Part shown: one piece after another, positions 25,856 to 34,476 of the stretch
How positions within the stretch are numbered: the first letter of the stretch is position 1
How the letters are laid out: the number at the start of each line of letters is the position of its first letter
Assembly (NCBI RefSeq): GCF_004117935.1
Contig: NZ_SDOY01000137.1
Span: forward strand, 26,470 to 90,469
Origin: Streptomyces roseicoloratus
GTDB taxonomy: Bacteria; Actinomycetota; Actinomycetes; Streptomycetales; Streptomycetaceae
Reading direction: 5' to 3'
Length of the DNA: 64,000 nt
Translations under genes and position numbers: made by a program
The notes under the pieces: generated by a model
Databases searched by the model: none
What the model saw: the letters and a program-made list of their open reading frames with translations, nothing else
What the model was told of the DNA's origin: nothing

Positions 25856-26934
25856 AGGGTCACCGCGCTTCCCTCGCGGGCGGACGTCCTCGCCGCCTCC
25901 AGGACCTCGAGCGCGGCGGCGGCCTCGTACGCCGTGACGGGGTTCTCGCCGGTGCCGCGGAGGGCGGCGGCGACGGCCGCGTAGTAGGCGGGATAGTCGC
26001 CGGGCAGGGTCTCCACGGGCGTGCCGCCGCCGGTGAGCGGTGACTCTCCGGAGCCGAGGCGGCCCCACAGCTCCTCCGGCTCGACGCCCCACACGGCGCC
26101 GGGTTCCGGTCGCAGGCCCTCGCGCAGGGCGGCCTCCTGCGGGTCGAGGCCGTACTTCACGTAACCGGCCTTCCGGCCCAGGACGCGGAAGCGCGGGCCG
26201 AGTTGGGCGGTGGTGGCGCTCACCCAGAGGTGCGAGTGCACACCGTTGGCGTGGGTGATCGCGACGAACGTGTCGTCGTCGGCCTCGGCGCCCGGGCGGC
26301 GCACGTCGGACTCCGCGTACACGCGGACCGCCGGGCCGAAGAGGACGAGGGCCTGGTCGACGACGTGGCTGCCGAGGTCGTAGAGCAGCCCGCCGATTTC
26401 CTCGGGCGCGCCGGACTCGCGCCAGCCGCCCTTGAGCGTGGGGCGCCAGCGCTCGAAGCGGGACTCGAAGCGCTGGACCTCGCCGAGGGCGTCGTCGGCG
26501 ATCAGCGCGCGCAGGGTGCGGAAGTCGTTGTCCCAGCGGCGGTTCTGGAAGACGGAGAGCAGCAGTCCGCGCGCGTCGGCGAGGGCGGCGAGGCCGCGCG
26601 CCTCGGCGGCGGTGCCGGCGAGCGGCTTGTCCACGACGACGGGCAGGCCGGCCTTCAGGGCGGCGGTGGCGACGGGCACGTGGGTCTTGTTCGGTGAGGC
26701 GATCACGACGAGGTCGAGCTCGGCGGCCCGTGCGATGAGCTCGTCGGCGGAGCCGACGACCCGCACGCCCGGGTGCTCGGCGCGGGCCTGGGCGGCACGC
26801 TCGGGGTTGCCGGTGGTGACCGTGTCCAGGACGAGGTCGGGGGAGGCGGCGATCAGCGGGGCGTGGAAGACGGACCCGGCCAGGCCGTAGCCGACGAGGC
26901 CGACGCGGAGCGGCTGGGCGGTGGAGGAGCTCAT
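25852..26934 (-). CDS. Gfo/Idh/MocA-family oxidoreductase
   Basis: 360 residues from the ATG at 26934. Rossmann fold at the N terminus, VGLVGYGLAGSVFHAPLI, then VVIASPNKTHVPVATAAL and VVDKPLAGTAAEA with the family's EKP-type lysine. The C-terminal substrate domain has FQNRRWDNDF and GGLLYDLGSHVVDQAL, with the conserved Asp and His. It uses NAD(P) to oxidise or reduce a sugar or polyol; the substrate is unknown. In-frame ATGs at 26940 and 26976 exist; the latter lies in the repressor palindrome and is unlikely. Divergent from a ROK regulator, so probably induced by a sugar. Confidence 0.85.
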   Translation of the reverse strand: MSSSTAQPLRVGLVGYGLAGSVFHAPLIAASPDLVLDTVTTGNPERAAQARAEHPGVRVVGSADELIARAAELDLVVIASPNKTHVPVATAALKAGLPVVVDKPLAGTAAEARGLAALADARGLLLSVFQNRRWDNDFRTLRALIADDALGEVQRFESRFERWRPTLKGGWRESGAPEEIGGLLYDLGSHVVDQALVLFGPAVRVYAESDVRRPGAEADDDTFVAITHANGVHSHLWVSATTAQLGPRFRVLGRKAGYVKYGLDPQEAALREGLRPEPGAVWGVEPEELWGRLGSGESPLTGGGTPVETLPGDYPAYYAAVAAALRGTGENPVTAYEAAAALEVLEAARTSAREGSAVTL

Positions 26935-26946
26935 GGGCATGGGCAC

Positions 26947-26973
26947 CACTTTGGCAACGCTGTTGCCAAAGTG
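26947..26973. promoter_or_regulatory. 27-bp perfect palindrome, likely ROK repressor operator
   Basis: Twelve-base arms (CACTTTGGCAAC and its complement) around GCT, 12 bp before the oxidoreductase start and 23 bp before the ROK gene. ROK repressors bind such TTGGCAAC-type inverted repeats, so one bound dimer could control both genes. Confidence 0.75.
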
Positions 26974-26996
26974 CAAGCGACAGGCACAATGGCCTG

Positions 26997-28472
26997 GTGA
27001 ACAGGGACAAGGGGAATCGCGGCGCGGGCGACAGAGACCGGGGGAGCGCGGCCGGGAGCGGTGGCGGGAGCGGTGGCGGGGTCAACCTCCCCGCGCTGCG
27101 CAGCCACAACGCCGCTCTGGTGCTCGACCTGCTCCGGACGGCGGGAGAGGCCGGCATCAGCCGTCTCGAACTGGCCGCACGCACCGGTCTGACCCCGCAG
27201 GCGGTCAGCAAGATCACCGCCCGGCTGCGGGCCGAGGGTCTCGCGGCGGAGGCCGGACGGCGCGCGTCGACCGGCGGCAAGCCGGCGACCGTCCTGCGGC
27301 TCGTCCCCGAGGCGGCGTACGCGATCGGGCTGCACCTCGACCGCGACGAGCTCACCGCCGTCCTCCTCGACCTCGCGGGCGAGCGTGTCGCCGTCCGCCG
27401 GGCCCCCCTCGACCTCGGCGCCGGCGCCGAACCGGTCCTGTCGACGGCCCAGGCGGAGATCGCGGCGCTGCTGGCGGCGGGTGGGGTGGGCACGGTGGGT
27501 GCGGTGGGTGCGGCCGGTGTGGCGCGTGCAGCCGGTGCGGCCGATGTGGCCGGTGGGGCGGGTGCGGCCGGTGGGGTGCGTGTGGCTGGTGTGGCGAGCG
27601 CGACGGGGACGCCGGAAGTGCCGGTCGCGCTGGGCGGTGCGCCGGAAGCACGGGAAGCGCCGGAAGTACGGGAAGTACGGGAAGTACGGGAAGTACGGGA
27701 AGCATCGGAAGCATGGGAGGCGCCGGAAGCACTGGAGGTGCCGGAAGCGAGCGTGTCGCGCAGCGCCCCGCCGGACAACCCCCCGGCGAACCGAGACGTC
27801 CCCGCCGCCCCGGCCGCCCCCGCCGGCCCCGCTGCCCCCGACCTCCTCGGTGTCGGGGTCGCCATGCCCGGGCCGCTGGACCATCTCGCCGGGACGCCCG
27901 GCCGGGTCACCGGGTTTCCCGAGTGGGACGGGTTCCCGCTGCGCGAGGAGCTGGGGCGGCGGCTCGGGCTGCCCGTGGTGCTCGACAAGGACACGAACGC
28001 CGCCGGCCTCGGCCTCGCCCTGCGCCCCGACGCGCCCGGCTCCTTCGCGTACGTCCATCTCGGTACGGGCCTGGGCGCGGGGCTCGTCCTCGGCGGTGCC
28101 GTCCTTCGTGGCGGCAGGACCGGTGCCGGAGAGCTGGGGCACCAGACCGTCCGGCTCGACGGGCCGCCCTGTGACTGCGGCGGGCGCGGCTGCCTGGAGG
28201 TCCTGTGCCTGGCCGCGCTCGCGCGCGGCGATCTCGACGAGGCCGCCAGGGTGCTCGGCACCGGCGCCGCGAACCTCGTGCGGCTGCTGGACATCGACCG
28301 CGTGCTGCTCGGCGGGCGCGCGGTGCTCGCCGAGCCCGAGGCCTTCGTGCGCGGGGCCCGCGAGGTCCTGGCCGGCCTCGGCCTCCCGACGCCCGTCGAC
28401 GTCGTCGACCTTCCCGATCCCGTGGCGGAGGGCGCGGCGCACCTGGTCCTCGCCCCGGTCTTCGGCAAGTGA
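26997..28472 (+). CDS. ROK-family transcriptional repressor with low-complexity insertion
   Basis: 491 residues, GTG start. The winged helix (about 30-100) reads LRSHNAALVLDLLRTAGEAG, GLTPQAVSKITARL and STGGKPAT. The sugar-kinase-like ROK domain follows, with LGTGLGAGLVLGG, GAGELGHQTV and the zinc motif CDCGGRGCLE. Residues about 160-280 break the domain with a low-complexity insert: Gly/Ala/Val repeats, then VREVREVREVREA repeats from 9-bp DNA units. A typical ROK repressor is about 390 residues, so the insert explains the length. It probably represses the divergent oxidoreductase until a sugar binds. Confidence 0.87.
   Translation: MNRDKGNRGAGDRDRGSAAGSGGGSGGGVNLPALRSHNAALVLDLLRTAGEAGISRLELAARTGLTPQAVSKITARLRAEGLAAEAGRRASTGGKPATVLRLVPEAAYAIGLHLDRDELTAVLLDLAGERVAVRRAPLDLGAGAEPVLSTAQAEIAALLAAGGVGTVGAVGAAGVARAAGAADVAGGAGAAGGVRVAGVASATGTPEVPVALGGAPEAREAPEVREVREVREVREASEAWEAPEALEVPEASVSRSAPPDNPPANRDVPAAPAAPAGPAAPDLLGVGVAMPGPLDHLAGTPGRVTGFPEWDGFPLREELGRRLGLPVVLDKDTNAAGLGLALRPDAPGSFAYVHLGTGLGAGLVLGGAVLRGGRTGAGELGHQTVRLDGPPCDCGGRGCLEVLCLAALARGDLDEAARVLGTGAANLVRLLDIDRVLLGGRAVLAEPEAFVRGAREVLAGLGLPTPVDVVDLPDPVAEGAAHLVLAPVFGK
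27660..27740. repeat. Nine-bp tandem repeats (GGAAGTACG) inside the ROK gene
   Basis: Several exact and near-exact copies keep the reading frame and encode EVR triplets. Together with the Gly/Ala-coding GTGGGTGCG repeats just before, they form an in-frame expansion in the ROK domain. Confidence 0.75.
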
Positions 28473-28723
28473 CCTCGGCGGTCGCCGGGCCGGCCGCTGT
28501 CCCCGGCCCCTGTCCCCGGTCGCTGTCCCCGGCCGCCGCCCCCGCCCGTCCCCTCTCCGCTCCGCGAACCCCGGGAGGGGGCTGATCTTCCGATCATCGG
28601 CTGATCGGGCGGAATTCGCGGCCCGCTTCCGCTCCGTGCCGCGTCGCTCGCCGGGCGCCCGGCGGCGCCGTGGCAGGGTCGCGGGCGAGACGTACGTCCG
28701 CGAGCAGCAAAGGCACCGCCACC

Positions 28724-29821
28724 ATGCGACCGCCCAGCACCGCCCTCGCCCTCACCGTTCTGGCCGGCGCCACGGCCACGGCCGCCGCGGTCGTCATGCT
28801 GCCGGTGGAAGCGGTGGCACGCGCGGTGCACGCGGCCCACGCGCCGCAGACCCCACACGCCGCGCCCGCTCTCCCTGTCGTCCCTGCCGTCCCTGCCGTC
28901 CCTGCCATCTCTCCTGTCTCTCCCGTACGCACCGCCCGCGCACCGCACACCGCGGACGGGCCGCATGCCGCGCCCGCTCCCCATCCCGCCCATCCCGGCC
29001 ATTCCGGCCTTCCCGGCCACCCCGCCCAAGCCGCCCGCGCCCCGCAGGCCGCCCCGCACACCGCCCGCCCCCCGGGCCCCGTCGCCGTGCCCTCCTGCGG
29101 GACGGCCGACGCCGCCGAGTTCCCGCTGAAGACCCGGATCCACGGCGGGCCCGCGGACTATCCGGCCGGCGGCGAGTTCCGGACCTGGCAGCTGGACCTC
29201 ACCAACACGACCGTCGCGGCCTGCCGTGACATCCACCCGGTGCTCGTCCTCACCGACCGGGACCGGACGCTGCGGCCGACGCAGATCCGGGCCGAGTTCT
29301 ACGACGCCGACGCGCGGCTCTGGCGCCCGGTCGCCTTCGAGGCCACCGACCGCGCCGAGAACGTCGGCGTCTTCGACGCGCCGGTGCTGTCCACGGCGGT
29401 CCCGTCCTTCTCCGGGTTCGCGGTGCCCGCGGGCCGTACGCTCACCGTGCCCGTACGGCTCTCCTTCGGGGCCGACGCCGCGCCCGACGAGGTCGTCGTC
29501 AGCGCCGCCGTCGTGCAGAAGCGCGGCGGCGACGGCGACTGGGTCGGGGAGTCGGGCGACTACCGCCTGCAGATCGGCCCGGCCGACCCGGACGCCGAAG
29601 CCTCCCCGGACACCGACGCCGACGCCGGCCGCACCGCGGACCCGTCCGCACCGCCCGCCCGCACCGCTCCCGCCGAACCGGGTGACTCCGAACTCGCCCG
29701 TACGGGAAGGGAGTCGGCGGCCCTGCGGCTCGCTCCGGTCTCCGCCGCCCTGCTCACGGCAGGCGGCGCGCTGACGTACCTGGCGTGGCGGCGCCGCCGC
29801 CGCCCGCGACCGCACCCGTAG
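28724..29821 (+). CDS. LARTG cell-wall-anchored secreted protein
   Basis: 365 residues from the ATG at 28724. Signal peptide about 1-36; then a Pro/His/Ala-rich spacer with repeated VPAVPA and HPAHPGH units to about 120; a strand-rich domain (about 123-290) of unknown type; an acidic linker; and the class E sortase signal LARTG (324-328) followed by a hydrophobic helix and RRRRRPRPHP. LAxTG is the signal recognised by Streptomyces class E sortases, such as the one at 17774-18598. No ligand-binding motif is recognised. Confidence 0.8.
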   Translation: MRPPSTALALTVLAGATATAAAVVMLPVEAVARAVHAAHAPQTPHAAPALPVVPAVPAVPAISPVSPVRTARAPHTADGPHAAPAPHPAHPGHSGLPGHPAQAARAPQAAPHTARPPGPVAVPSCGTADAAEFPLKTRIHGGPADYPAGGEFRTWQLDLTNTTVAACRDIHPVLVLTDRDRTLRPTQIRAEFYDADARLWRPVAFEATDRAENVGVFDAPVLSTAVPSFSGFAVPAGRTLTVPVRLSFGADAAPDEVVVSAAVVQKRGGDGDWVGESGDYRLQIGPADPDAEASPDTDADAGRTADPSAPPARTAPAEPGDSELARTGRESAALRLAPVSAALLTAGGALTYLAWRRRRRPRPHP

Positions 29822-29836
29822 AGCACCCGGGCAACC

Positions 29837-29894
29837 CGCCTCGGGAACCCGCCTCGGGAACTCGCCTCGGGAACTCGCCTCGGGAACTCGCTCG
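29837..29894. repeat. Four 14-bp tandem units (CGCCTCGGGAACTC)
   Basis: Direct repeats in the 292-bp gap after the LARTG gene. The rest of the gap (to 30113) is G/C-rich; AGGAG at about 30099-30103 is the ribosome site of the next gene, and nothing else stands out. Confidence 0.65.
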
Positions 29895-30113
29895 GTCGCC
29901 CGCCTCCGTGCCCGCTCCTCCTCCGCCCTGCCGTCAGCCGACCGCGAGGGCCCAACGCCCCCGATCGCGCGGAGGCGTTGGCCGGCCCGCCGGCAACTGG
30001 TGATCGACAGGGTCAGGATCCGTGCTTCCTGTCCTAGGCTGGGGGCGTCGCCACAGCGTCGTTGCGTCGTCCCCAGCACACCGTTCTTCACGTACGGCAG
30101 GAGTCCCGCACCC

Positions 30114-30893
30114 ATGGCAGAGCGCAAGCCGATCGAATCCTGGCTCACCGACATGGACGGCGTCCTCATCCACGAGGGCGTGCCGATCCCCGGCGCCGAC
30201 GCGTTCATCACGAAGCTGCGGGACACCGGGAAGCCTTTCCTGGTCCTTACCAACAACTCCATCTACACCGCCCGCGACCTGCACGCCCGGCTCGCGCGCA
30301 TGGGCCTGAACGTCCCGGTCGAGAACATCTGGACCTCGGCGCTCGCCACCGCCAAGTTCCTCGACGACCAGCGCCCCGGCGGCACCGCGTACGTCATCGG
30401 CGAGGCCGGTCTCACCACCGCCCTGCACGACATCGGCTACGTGCTCACCGACCACGACCCCGACTACGTGGTCCTCGGCGAGACCCGTACGTACTCCTTC
30501 GAGGCCATGACCAAGGCGGTCCGCCTCATCAACGCCGGCGCCCGCTTCATCTGCACCAACCCCGACGAGACCGGCCCGTCCCTGGAGGGCCCGCTGCCCG
30601 CCACCGGCTCGGTCGCCGCGCTGATCACCAAGGCGACGGGCAAGGAGCCGTACTTCGCGGGCAAGCCCAACCCGCTGATGATGCGCACCGGTCTGAACGC
30701 CATCGGCGCCCACTCCGAGACCAGCGCCATGATCGGCGACCGGATGGACACCGACATCCTGGCCGGGCTCGAGGCGGGCATGCAGACCTTCCTCGTGCTG
30801 ACCGGCCTGACCACCGAGGCCGAGATCGACCGCTTCCCCTTCCGGCCCTCGAAGGTCGTGAAGTCGATCGCGGACCTCGTCGAGCGCGTCTGA
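30114..30893 (+). CDS. HAD-IIA family hydrolase (NagD-like)
   Basis: 259 residues. HAD motifs: I, TDMDGVL (12-18) with the nucleophile Asp; II, LTNNS; III, the Lys in GKPNPLMM; IV, MIGDRMDTDILAG. The large cap between motifs II and III is type IIA (NagD, p-nitrophenyl phosphatase and glycerol-phosphate phosphatase group). It dephosphorylates small phosphorylated metabolites in the cytosol; the substrate is not readable from sequence. A standalone gene. Confidence 0.88.
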   Translation: MAERKPIESWLTDMDGVLIHEGVPIPGADAFITKLRDTGKPFLVLTNNSIYTARDLHARLARMGLNVPVENIWTSALATAKFLDDQRPGGTAYVIGEAGLTTALHDIGYVLTDHDPDYVVLGETRTYSFEAMTKAVRLINAGARFICTNPDETGPSLEGPLPATGSVAALITKATGKEPYFAGKPNPLMMRTGLNAIGAHSETSAMIGDRMDTDILAGLEAGMQTFLVLTGLTTEAEIDRFPFRPSKVVKSIADLVERV

Positions 30894-30902
30894 CGCAGAC
30901 GC

Positions 30903-31029
30903 GGACACAGGCGCAGACGCGGACGCGGACCGGATCCGGTCCGCTCCCGCTCCCGGATCCGGTCCGCTCCGGATCCGCTCCGGATCCGATCCGCTCCGGA
31001 TCCGGTCCGCTCCGGATCCGGAGCGGACC
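30903..31029. repeat. GGATCC-rich repeats ending in a 26-bp perfect palindrome
   Basis: Units of CGCTCCGGATCCG repeat after the HAD gene. The segment 31004-31029 is a perfect 26-bp palindrome with half-site GGTCCGCTCCGGA, able to form a strong cruciform or RNA hairpin. It probably serves as a terminator for the upstream gene. Confidence 0.65.
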
Positions 31030-31133
31030 AGGTTCGATCCGCTCCTGAAACCGCAGGTGAGGGCCACGATCGGCCCCCCTGCGGATGCGGACGAGCCCGA
31101 ACCGGGTGACCCTGCCAGTATCAGGAGGTCACC

Positions 31134-31781
31134 ATGAGTTCAGGTCCCATCGCTCTCCGTGCCGCCGGGGCGGCCGTGGCCCTGGTGCTCGCGCCCGCCG
31201 CGGGCACCGCCCTCGCCCACGACGGCGTCCAGGCCACCGTCGCCCCAGCCACGGCCGCGCCCGGCGCCGACATCGACGTGCACGTCACGGGCTGCAAGGG
31301 CGCGACCGGCGCCGCCAGGTCGCAGGCGTTCGTCGCGGACGCCGAGCTCACGGGCCCGGAGGGCGGGAAGAAGGGCCGGCTGACCGGTGACACGACCCTG
31401 AAGTCGGGACTCGAGGACGGCACGTACAAGGTCAGCGTGACCTGCGACGGCCACGACCACCACGACGTCGGCAGCGTCCGTGTGCGCCGCCACCACGAGC
31501 CGACCCACAAGCCGAGCCACCCGCCCACGAACAAGCCGAGCCACGAGCCCGCCCGGAAGCCCACCCAGCACGCCTCCCCGGTCGCCCCCGTCCACGCGGG
31601 TGGCGGCGGTACGGCCGCCTACGCCGCGCCTGCGGCGCCCGGCATGGCGCAGACCGCGGGCGAGGCCGGCCTCGGCACCCCGTACACCCTCATGGGTCTC
31701 GGCATGGCCGCCGTCGCCGCGGTCGCCGTCGCCCTCCGCAGCGCCCGGCGCCGGAGCGGCGCGGGCCAGGGCGCGGACTGA
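31134..31781 (+). CDS. Secreted, membrane-tethered protein paired with sortase F
   Basis: 215 residues, with GGAGGT before the ATG. Signal peptide (about 1-28, ending GTALAHD); a small strand-rich domain (30-125) with two cysteines (GCKG and TCDG) likely bridged; a His/Pro/Lys-rich linker (HKPSHPPTNKPSHE); and a C-terminal hydrophobic helix with an RRR tail. No LPxTG-type signal is visible before the helix. It is followed 4 bp later by a class F sortase gene, a pairing seen often in Streptomyces. Confidence 0.75.
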   Translation: MSSGPIALRAAGAAVALVLAPAAGTALAHDGVQATVAPATAAPGADIDVHVTGCKGATGAARSQAFVADAELTGPEGGKKGRLTGDTTLKSGLEDGTYKVSVTCDGHDHHDVGSVRVRRHHEPTHKPSHPPTNKPSHEPARKPTQHASPVAPVHAGGGGTAAYAAPAAPGMAQTAGEAGLGTPYTLMGLGMAAVAAVAVALRSARRRSGAGQGAD

Positions 31782-31785
31782 CCGG

Positions 31786-32445
31786 ATGTCCTCCGGGCGC
31801 GCCCTGACGGGCACGGCCTGGGCCGTGCTGGTGCTCGGACTGTGGGTCTGGGGCAGGGACGCCGCCGAGGTGCCCCTCGGCAGCTCGGCGCCGATCACCG
31901 GCGACATCGCCGCCGTCGGCCGCCCGCTCGGCGAGCCGCTGCCGCCGGAGCACGACCCGGTGGGGGCCGCCGAACCGCGCCGGGTGGAAGTCCCGTCGCT
32001 CGGGATCTCGGCGCCCGTGGTGGCGCGGGGCCTGGACGGGGACGGGGCGATCGACCCGCCGCCGTACGACATGCCGCACACCGTCGGCTGGTACGGCTCC
32101 GGCCCGCGACCCGGCGCCTCGGGGGCCGCGCTCCTGGTCGGCCACGTCGACACGGACACCCGCCCGGCCGTCTTCTACGGGCTGAGCGCGGTGCGGCCCG
32201 GTGCGGCGGTGACCGTGACCCGTTCGGACGGAAGCGTCGTGGAATTCACGGTCGACGACGTGCAGGTCCTTCCCAGGGACGGTTTCGACGCCCGGAAGGC
32301 CTATGGCCCGCGCCGCCCGGGCCGGTCCGAACTGCGGCTGATCACCTGCGGCGGCAGCTTCGACCGCGAGGCGGGCGCGTACACGGCGAACGTGGTGGTC
32401 TCGGCGTATCTGACGGGGGCGAAGGGCATGGCGGCGGGGCGCTGA
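31786..32445 (+). CDS. Class F sortase
   Basis: 219 residues. A short N-terminal membrane segment (about 7-23) is followed by the sortase domain with His120 in LLVGHVDTDTRPAVFYGL, Cys188 in LRLITCGGSFDR and Arg194. The LITCGGSFD wording is class F. It joins or cuts secreted proteins at a sorting motif; the natural substrates of class F enzymes are mostly unknown. It starts 4 bp after the secreted-protein gene, so the two are probably one transcript. Confidence 0.88.
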   Translation: MSSGRALTGTAWAVLVLGLWVWGRDAAEVPLGSSAPITGDIAAVGRPLGEPLPPEHDPVGAAEPRRVEVPSLGISAPVVARGLDGDGAIDPPPYDMPHTVGWYGSGPRPGASGAALLVGHVDTDTRPAVFYGLSAVRPGAAVTVTRSDGSVVEFTVDDVQVLPRDGFDARKAYGPRRPGRSELRLITCGGSFDREAGAYTANVVVSAYLTGAKGMAAGR

Positions 32446-32615
32446 CCGCGGAGCGCACGTCACGAGCAGCGCGCGCAGCCCATGAGCGCATGCAGCCCAG
32501 CCCCAGCAGGGCATGCGGCGTATGCAGGGCATGCCGGGCATCCGGGCATACAGGCCATACAGGTCATGCAGGGCAAGCGCGGCAAGCCGAGGAATCCCGT
32601 ACGACGGAAACACGA

Positions 32616-32649
32616 CCGAGGCCCTTCACCTGATGGTGAAGGGCCTCGG
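32616..32649. terminator. Hairpin between sortase F and tRNA-Lys 1
   Basis: A perfect 15-bp stem (CCGAGGCCCTTCACC and its complement) with a TGAT loop. It serves the tRNA on the minus strand and possibly the sortase operon on the plus strand. The 170 bp between the sortase stop and this hairpin contain short GCATGC/GGCAT repeats and no gene. Confidence 0.8.
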
Positions 32650-32657
32650 CCTTCGCG

Positions 32658-32731
32658 TGCGCCGCCAGGGACTCGAACCCCGGACCCGCTGATTAAGAGT
32701 CAGCTGCTCTAACCAACTGAGCTAGCGGCGC
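32658..32731 (-). tRNA. tRNA-Lys(CTT), copy 1
   Basis: 74 nt. The acceptor stem GCGCCGC pairs with GCGGCGC; D-loop TAGCTCAGTTGGTTAGAGC; anticodon loop CTCTTAA with CTT; T-loop GGTTCGAGTCC. CCA is not encoded. Identical in sequence to the copies at 39824 and 48066. Confidence 0.96.
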
Positions 32732-32923
32732 CTGCTGACCTGCATAACTTTACAGCACTCCCGAGGGTGCTCCTGACCATTTACCGTCCCGATCACGCTC
32801 CGCCCGGCCTGTCGGATGGTCGTATTGACCCTTCGATCCGTCAAAATGCGACTTGTCCGGACAGTTGAGACACTGACGCCCGTGCCAGAGCGAAAAGATC
32901 TTGACGAGTGTGGAGGGGAACAC

Positions 32924-34453
32924 ATGAGTGTGCCGGTCTTCGAAGAAGTCGAGCCAGCGGCGGACTGCGGCTGCCCGGGCTGCGCCCAGCGGCGCCGCGA
33001 CCTCGCACTGGGGCTCCCGGTCCGGGCGGGCGGCCACCCCGCCGCGCACGGAGCCCGGCGCGCACTGGTCCTCGTGACCGCGGCGGGCGTGGTCCTGGGC
33101 GGCGGCACGGGCGTGGCCGGCGCGCTGCCGTCCGACCCGGCGGCGGACTCGGCGGCAGGCCCGCCGATGGTCGATCCGATGGTCGATCCGATGGTCGACC
33201 TGGCGGTCGATCCGGTGGTGGATCCGGCGGTCGATCCGGTGGCGGATCCGGTGGCCGATCCGGCGGAGGATGCCGCGCCCGCCTCCCTGCCCGACGCGTC
33301 GGCCGACCCCGCGGCAGGCGCGGTCGGCGTCGACCGGGCCCTCACCGGGCCGGACCCCGAGACCCCGCAGGGCGGCCGGGGGCCGCTGCACGGCGCACCC
33401 GGTCCCGGCTCGGCGCCCTCGCCCGGCGCGACCCCGACGACCAGTCAGATCTCCGTCGACTCCCTGCGCAAGAGCACCCGCGCCGAGATCATCAACCGCG
33501 CGAAGACCTGGGTCACGGCCGGCGTCCCGTACTCGATGGAGCGCTACTGGGCCGACGGCTACCGCCAGGACTGCTCCGGCTACATCTCCATGGCCTGGAA
33601 CCTCCGCTCCAACGAGTGGACCGGCAGCCTGGACCGCTTCGCCGACCGGATCGACCGCGCCGAACTCCAGCCCGGCGACATCCTGCTCTTCCACAACCCG
33701 GCCAATCCGACGCGCGGCTCGCACGTGACGATCTTCGGCGGCTGGACCGACTACACCCACACCTCCTACATCGCGTACGAGCAGACCAAGCCGCGCACGC
33801 GGAAGCAGGCCACGCCGCTCGCGTACTGGGAGAACTCCGACCGCTACCTCGCCTACCGCTACAAGGGCGTGATCAGCGGCGTCAACGGCGAGGGAGCCGG
33901 GAACGCCGGCGCCGGCGCGGTGGCGCCCCCGTATCCCGGAACGGCGAAGTTCGGACCCGGCGCCAACAACGCCTACGTCACGCAGCTCGGGCAGCTGCTC
34001 GTCGCGCGCGGCGGCAAGAAGTTCTACAGCAAGGGCCCGGGCCCGCGCTGGGGCGAGGCGGACCGCCGGGCGACCCAGGCCTTCCAGCTCGCCCAGGGCT
34101 GGAAGGGCAAGGAGGCGGACGGGCTGCCGGGGCCGCACACGTGGAAGCTGCTCGTGAGCGGTCAGGGCAGGAGCATCGGCGGTTCGAGTGGTTCGGGCGG
34201 GTCGAGCGCATCTGCGAGCGGGTTCCCCGGGCGTGGCTACTTCCGTCCGGGCCAATCCAACGCATATGTGGAGAAGCTGGGCAAACAACTGGTGAAGCGG
34301 GGCTTCGGCAAGCACTACGTGTCGGGCCCCGGTCCGCGGTGGACGGAGGCGGACCGCCGCAACGTCGAGGCCTTCCAGCGGGCCCAGGGCTGGCGCGGCG
34401 GTGCGGCCGACGGCTACCCGGGTCCGGAGACCTGGCGGCGCCTTTTCCGATGA
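32924..34453 (+). CDS. NlpC/P60-like cell-wall hydrolase with two PG-binding repeats
   Basis: 509 residues from the ATG at 32924 (GGAGGGG upstream). A cytoplasmic stretch with CGCPGC is followed by a membrane segment (about 46-68), repeats of Val-Asp-Pro type, and an NlpC/P60-like domain with probable catalytic Cys217 (QDCSGYISMAW) and His267 (GSHVTIF). Two peptidoglycan-binding repeats end the protein, each FxPGxxNAYVxxLGxxL...GPGPRWxEADRR...FQxAQGW. It probably cuts stem peptides in the wall. The Cys-x-Cys-xx-Cys before the membrane segment is unusual and may bind metal. Confidence 0.83.
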   Translation: MSVPVFEEVEPAADCGCPGCAQRRRDLALGLPVRAGGHPAAHGARRALVLVTAAGVVLGGGTGVAGALPSDPAADSAAGPPMVDPMVDPMVDLAVDPVVDPAVDPVADPVADPAEDAAPASLPDASADPAAGAVGVDRALTGPDPETPQGGRGPLHGAPGPGSAPSPGATPTTSQISVDSLRKSTRAEIINRAKTWVTAGVPYSMERYWADGYRQDCSGYISMAWNLRSNEWTGSLDRFADRIDRAELQPGDILLFHNPANPTRGSHVTIFGGWTDYTHTSYIAYEQTKPRTRKQATPLAYWENSDRYLAYRYKGVISGVNGEGAGNAGAGAVAPPYPGTAKFGPGANNAYVTQLGQLLVARGGKKFYSKGPGPRWGEADRRATQAFQLAQGWKGKEADGLPGPHTWKLLVSGQGRSIGGSSGSGGSSASASGFPGRGYFRPGQSNAYVEKLGKQLVKRGFGKHYVSGPGPRWTEADRRNVEAFQRAQGWRGGAADGYPGPETWRRLFR

Positions 34454-34476
34454 CCCCGAGAACATGAGGTGACCGA

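Noticed and set aside
25337..30262. A very long (about 1,640-codon) open frame on the minus strand.
   Set aside because: Only its last 172 codons look like a protein (the UPF0303-like gene). The rest is antisense to the ROK, LARTG and other genes, with Arg/Ala/Pro composition; long open antisense frames are normal at this GC content.
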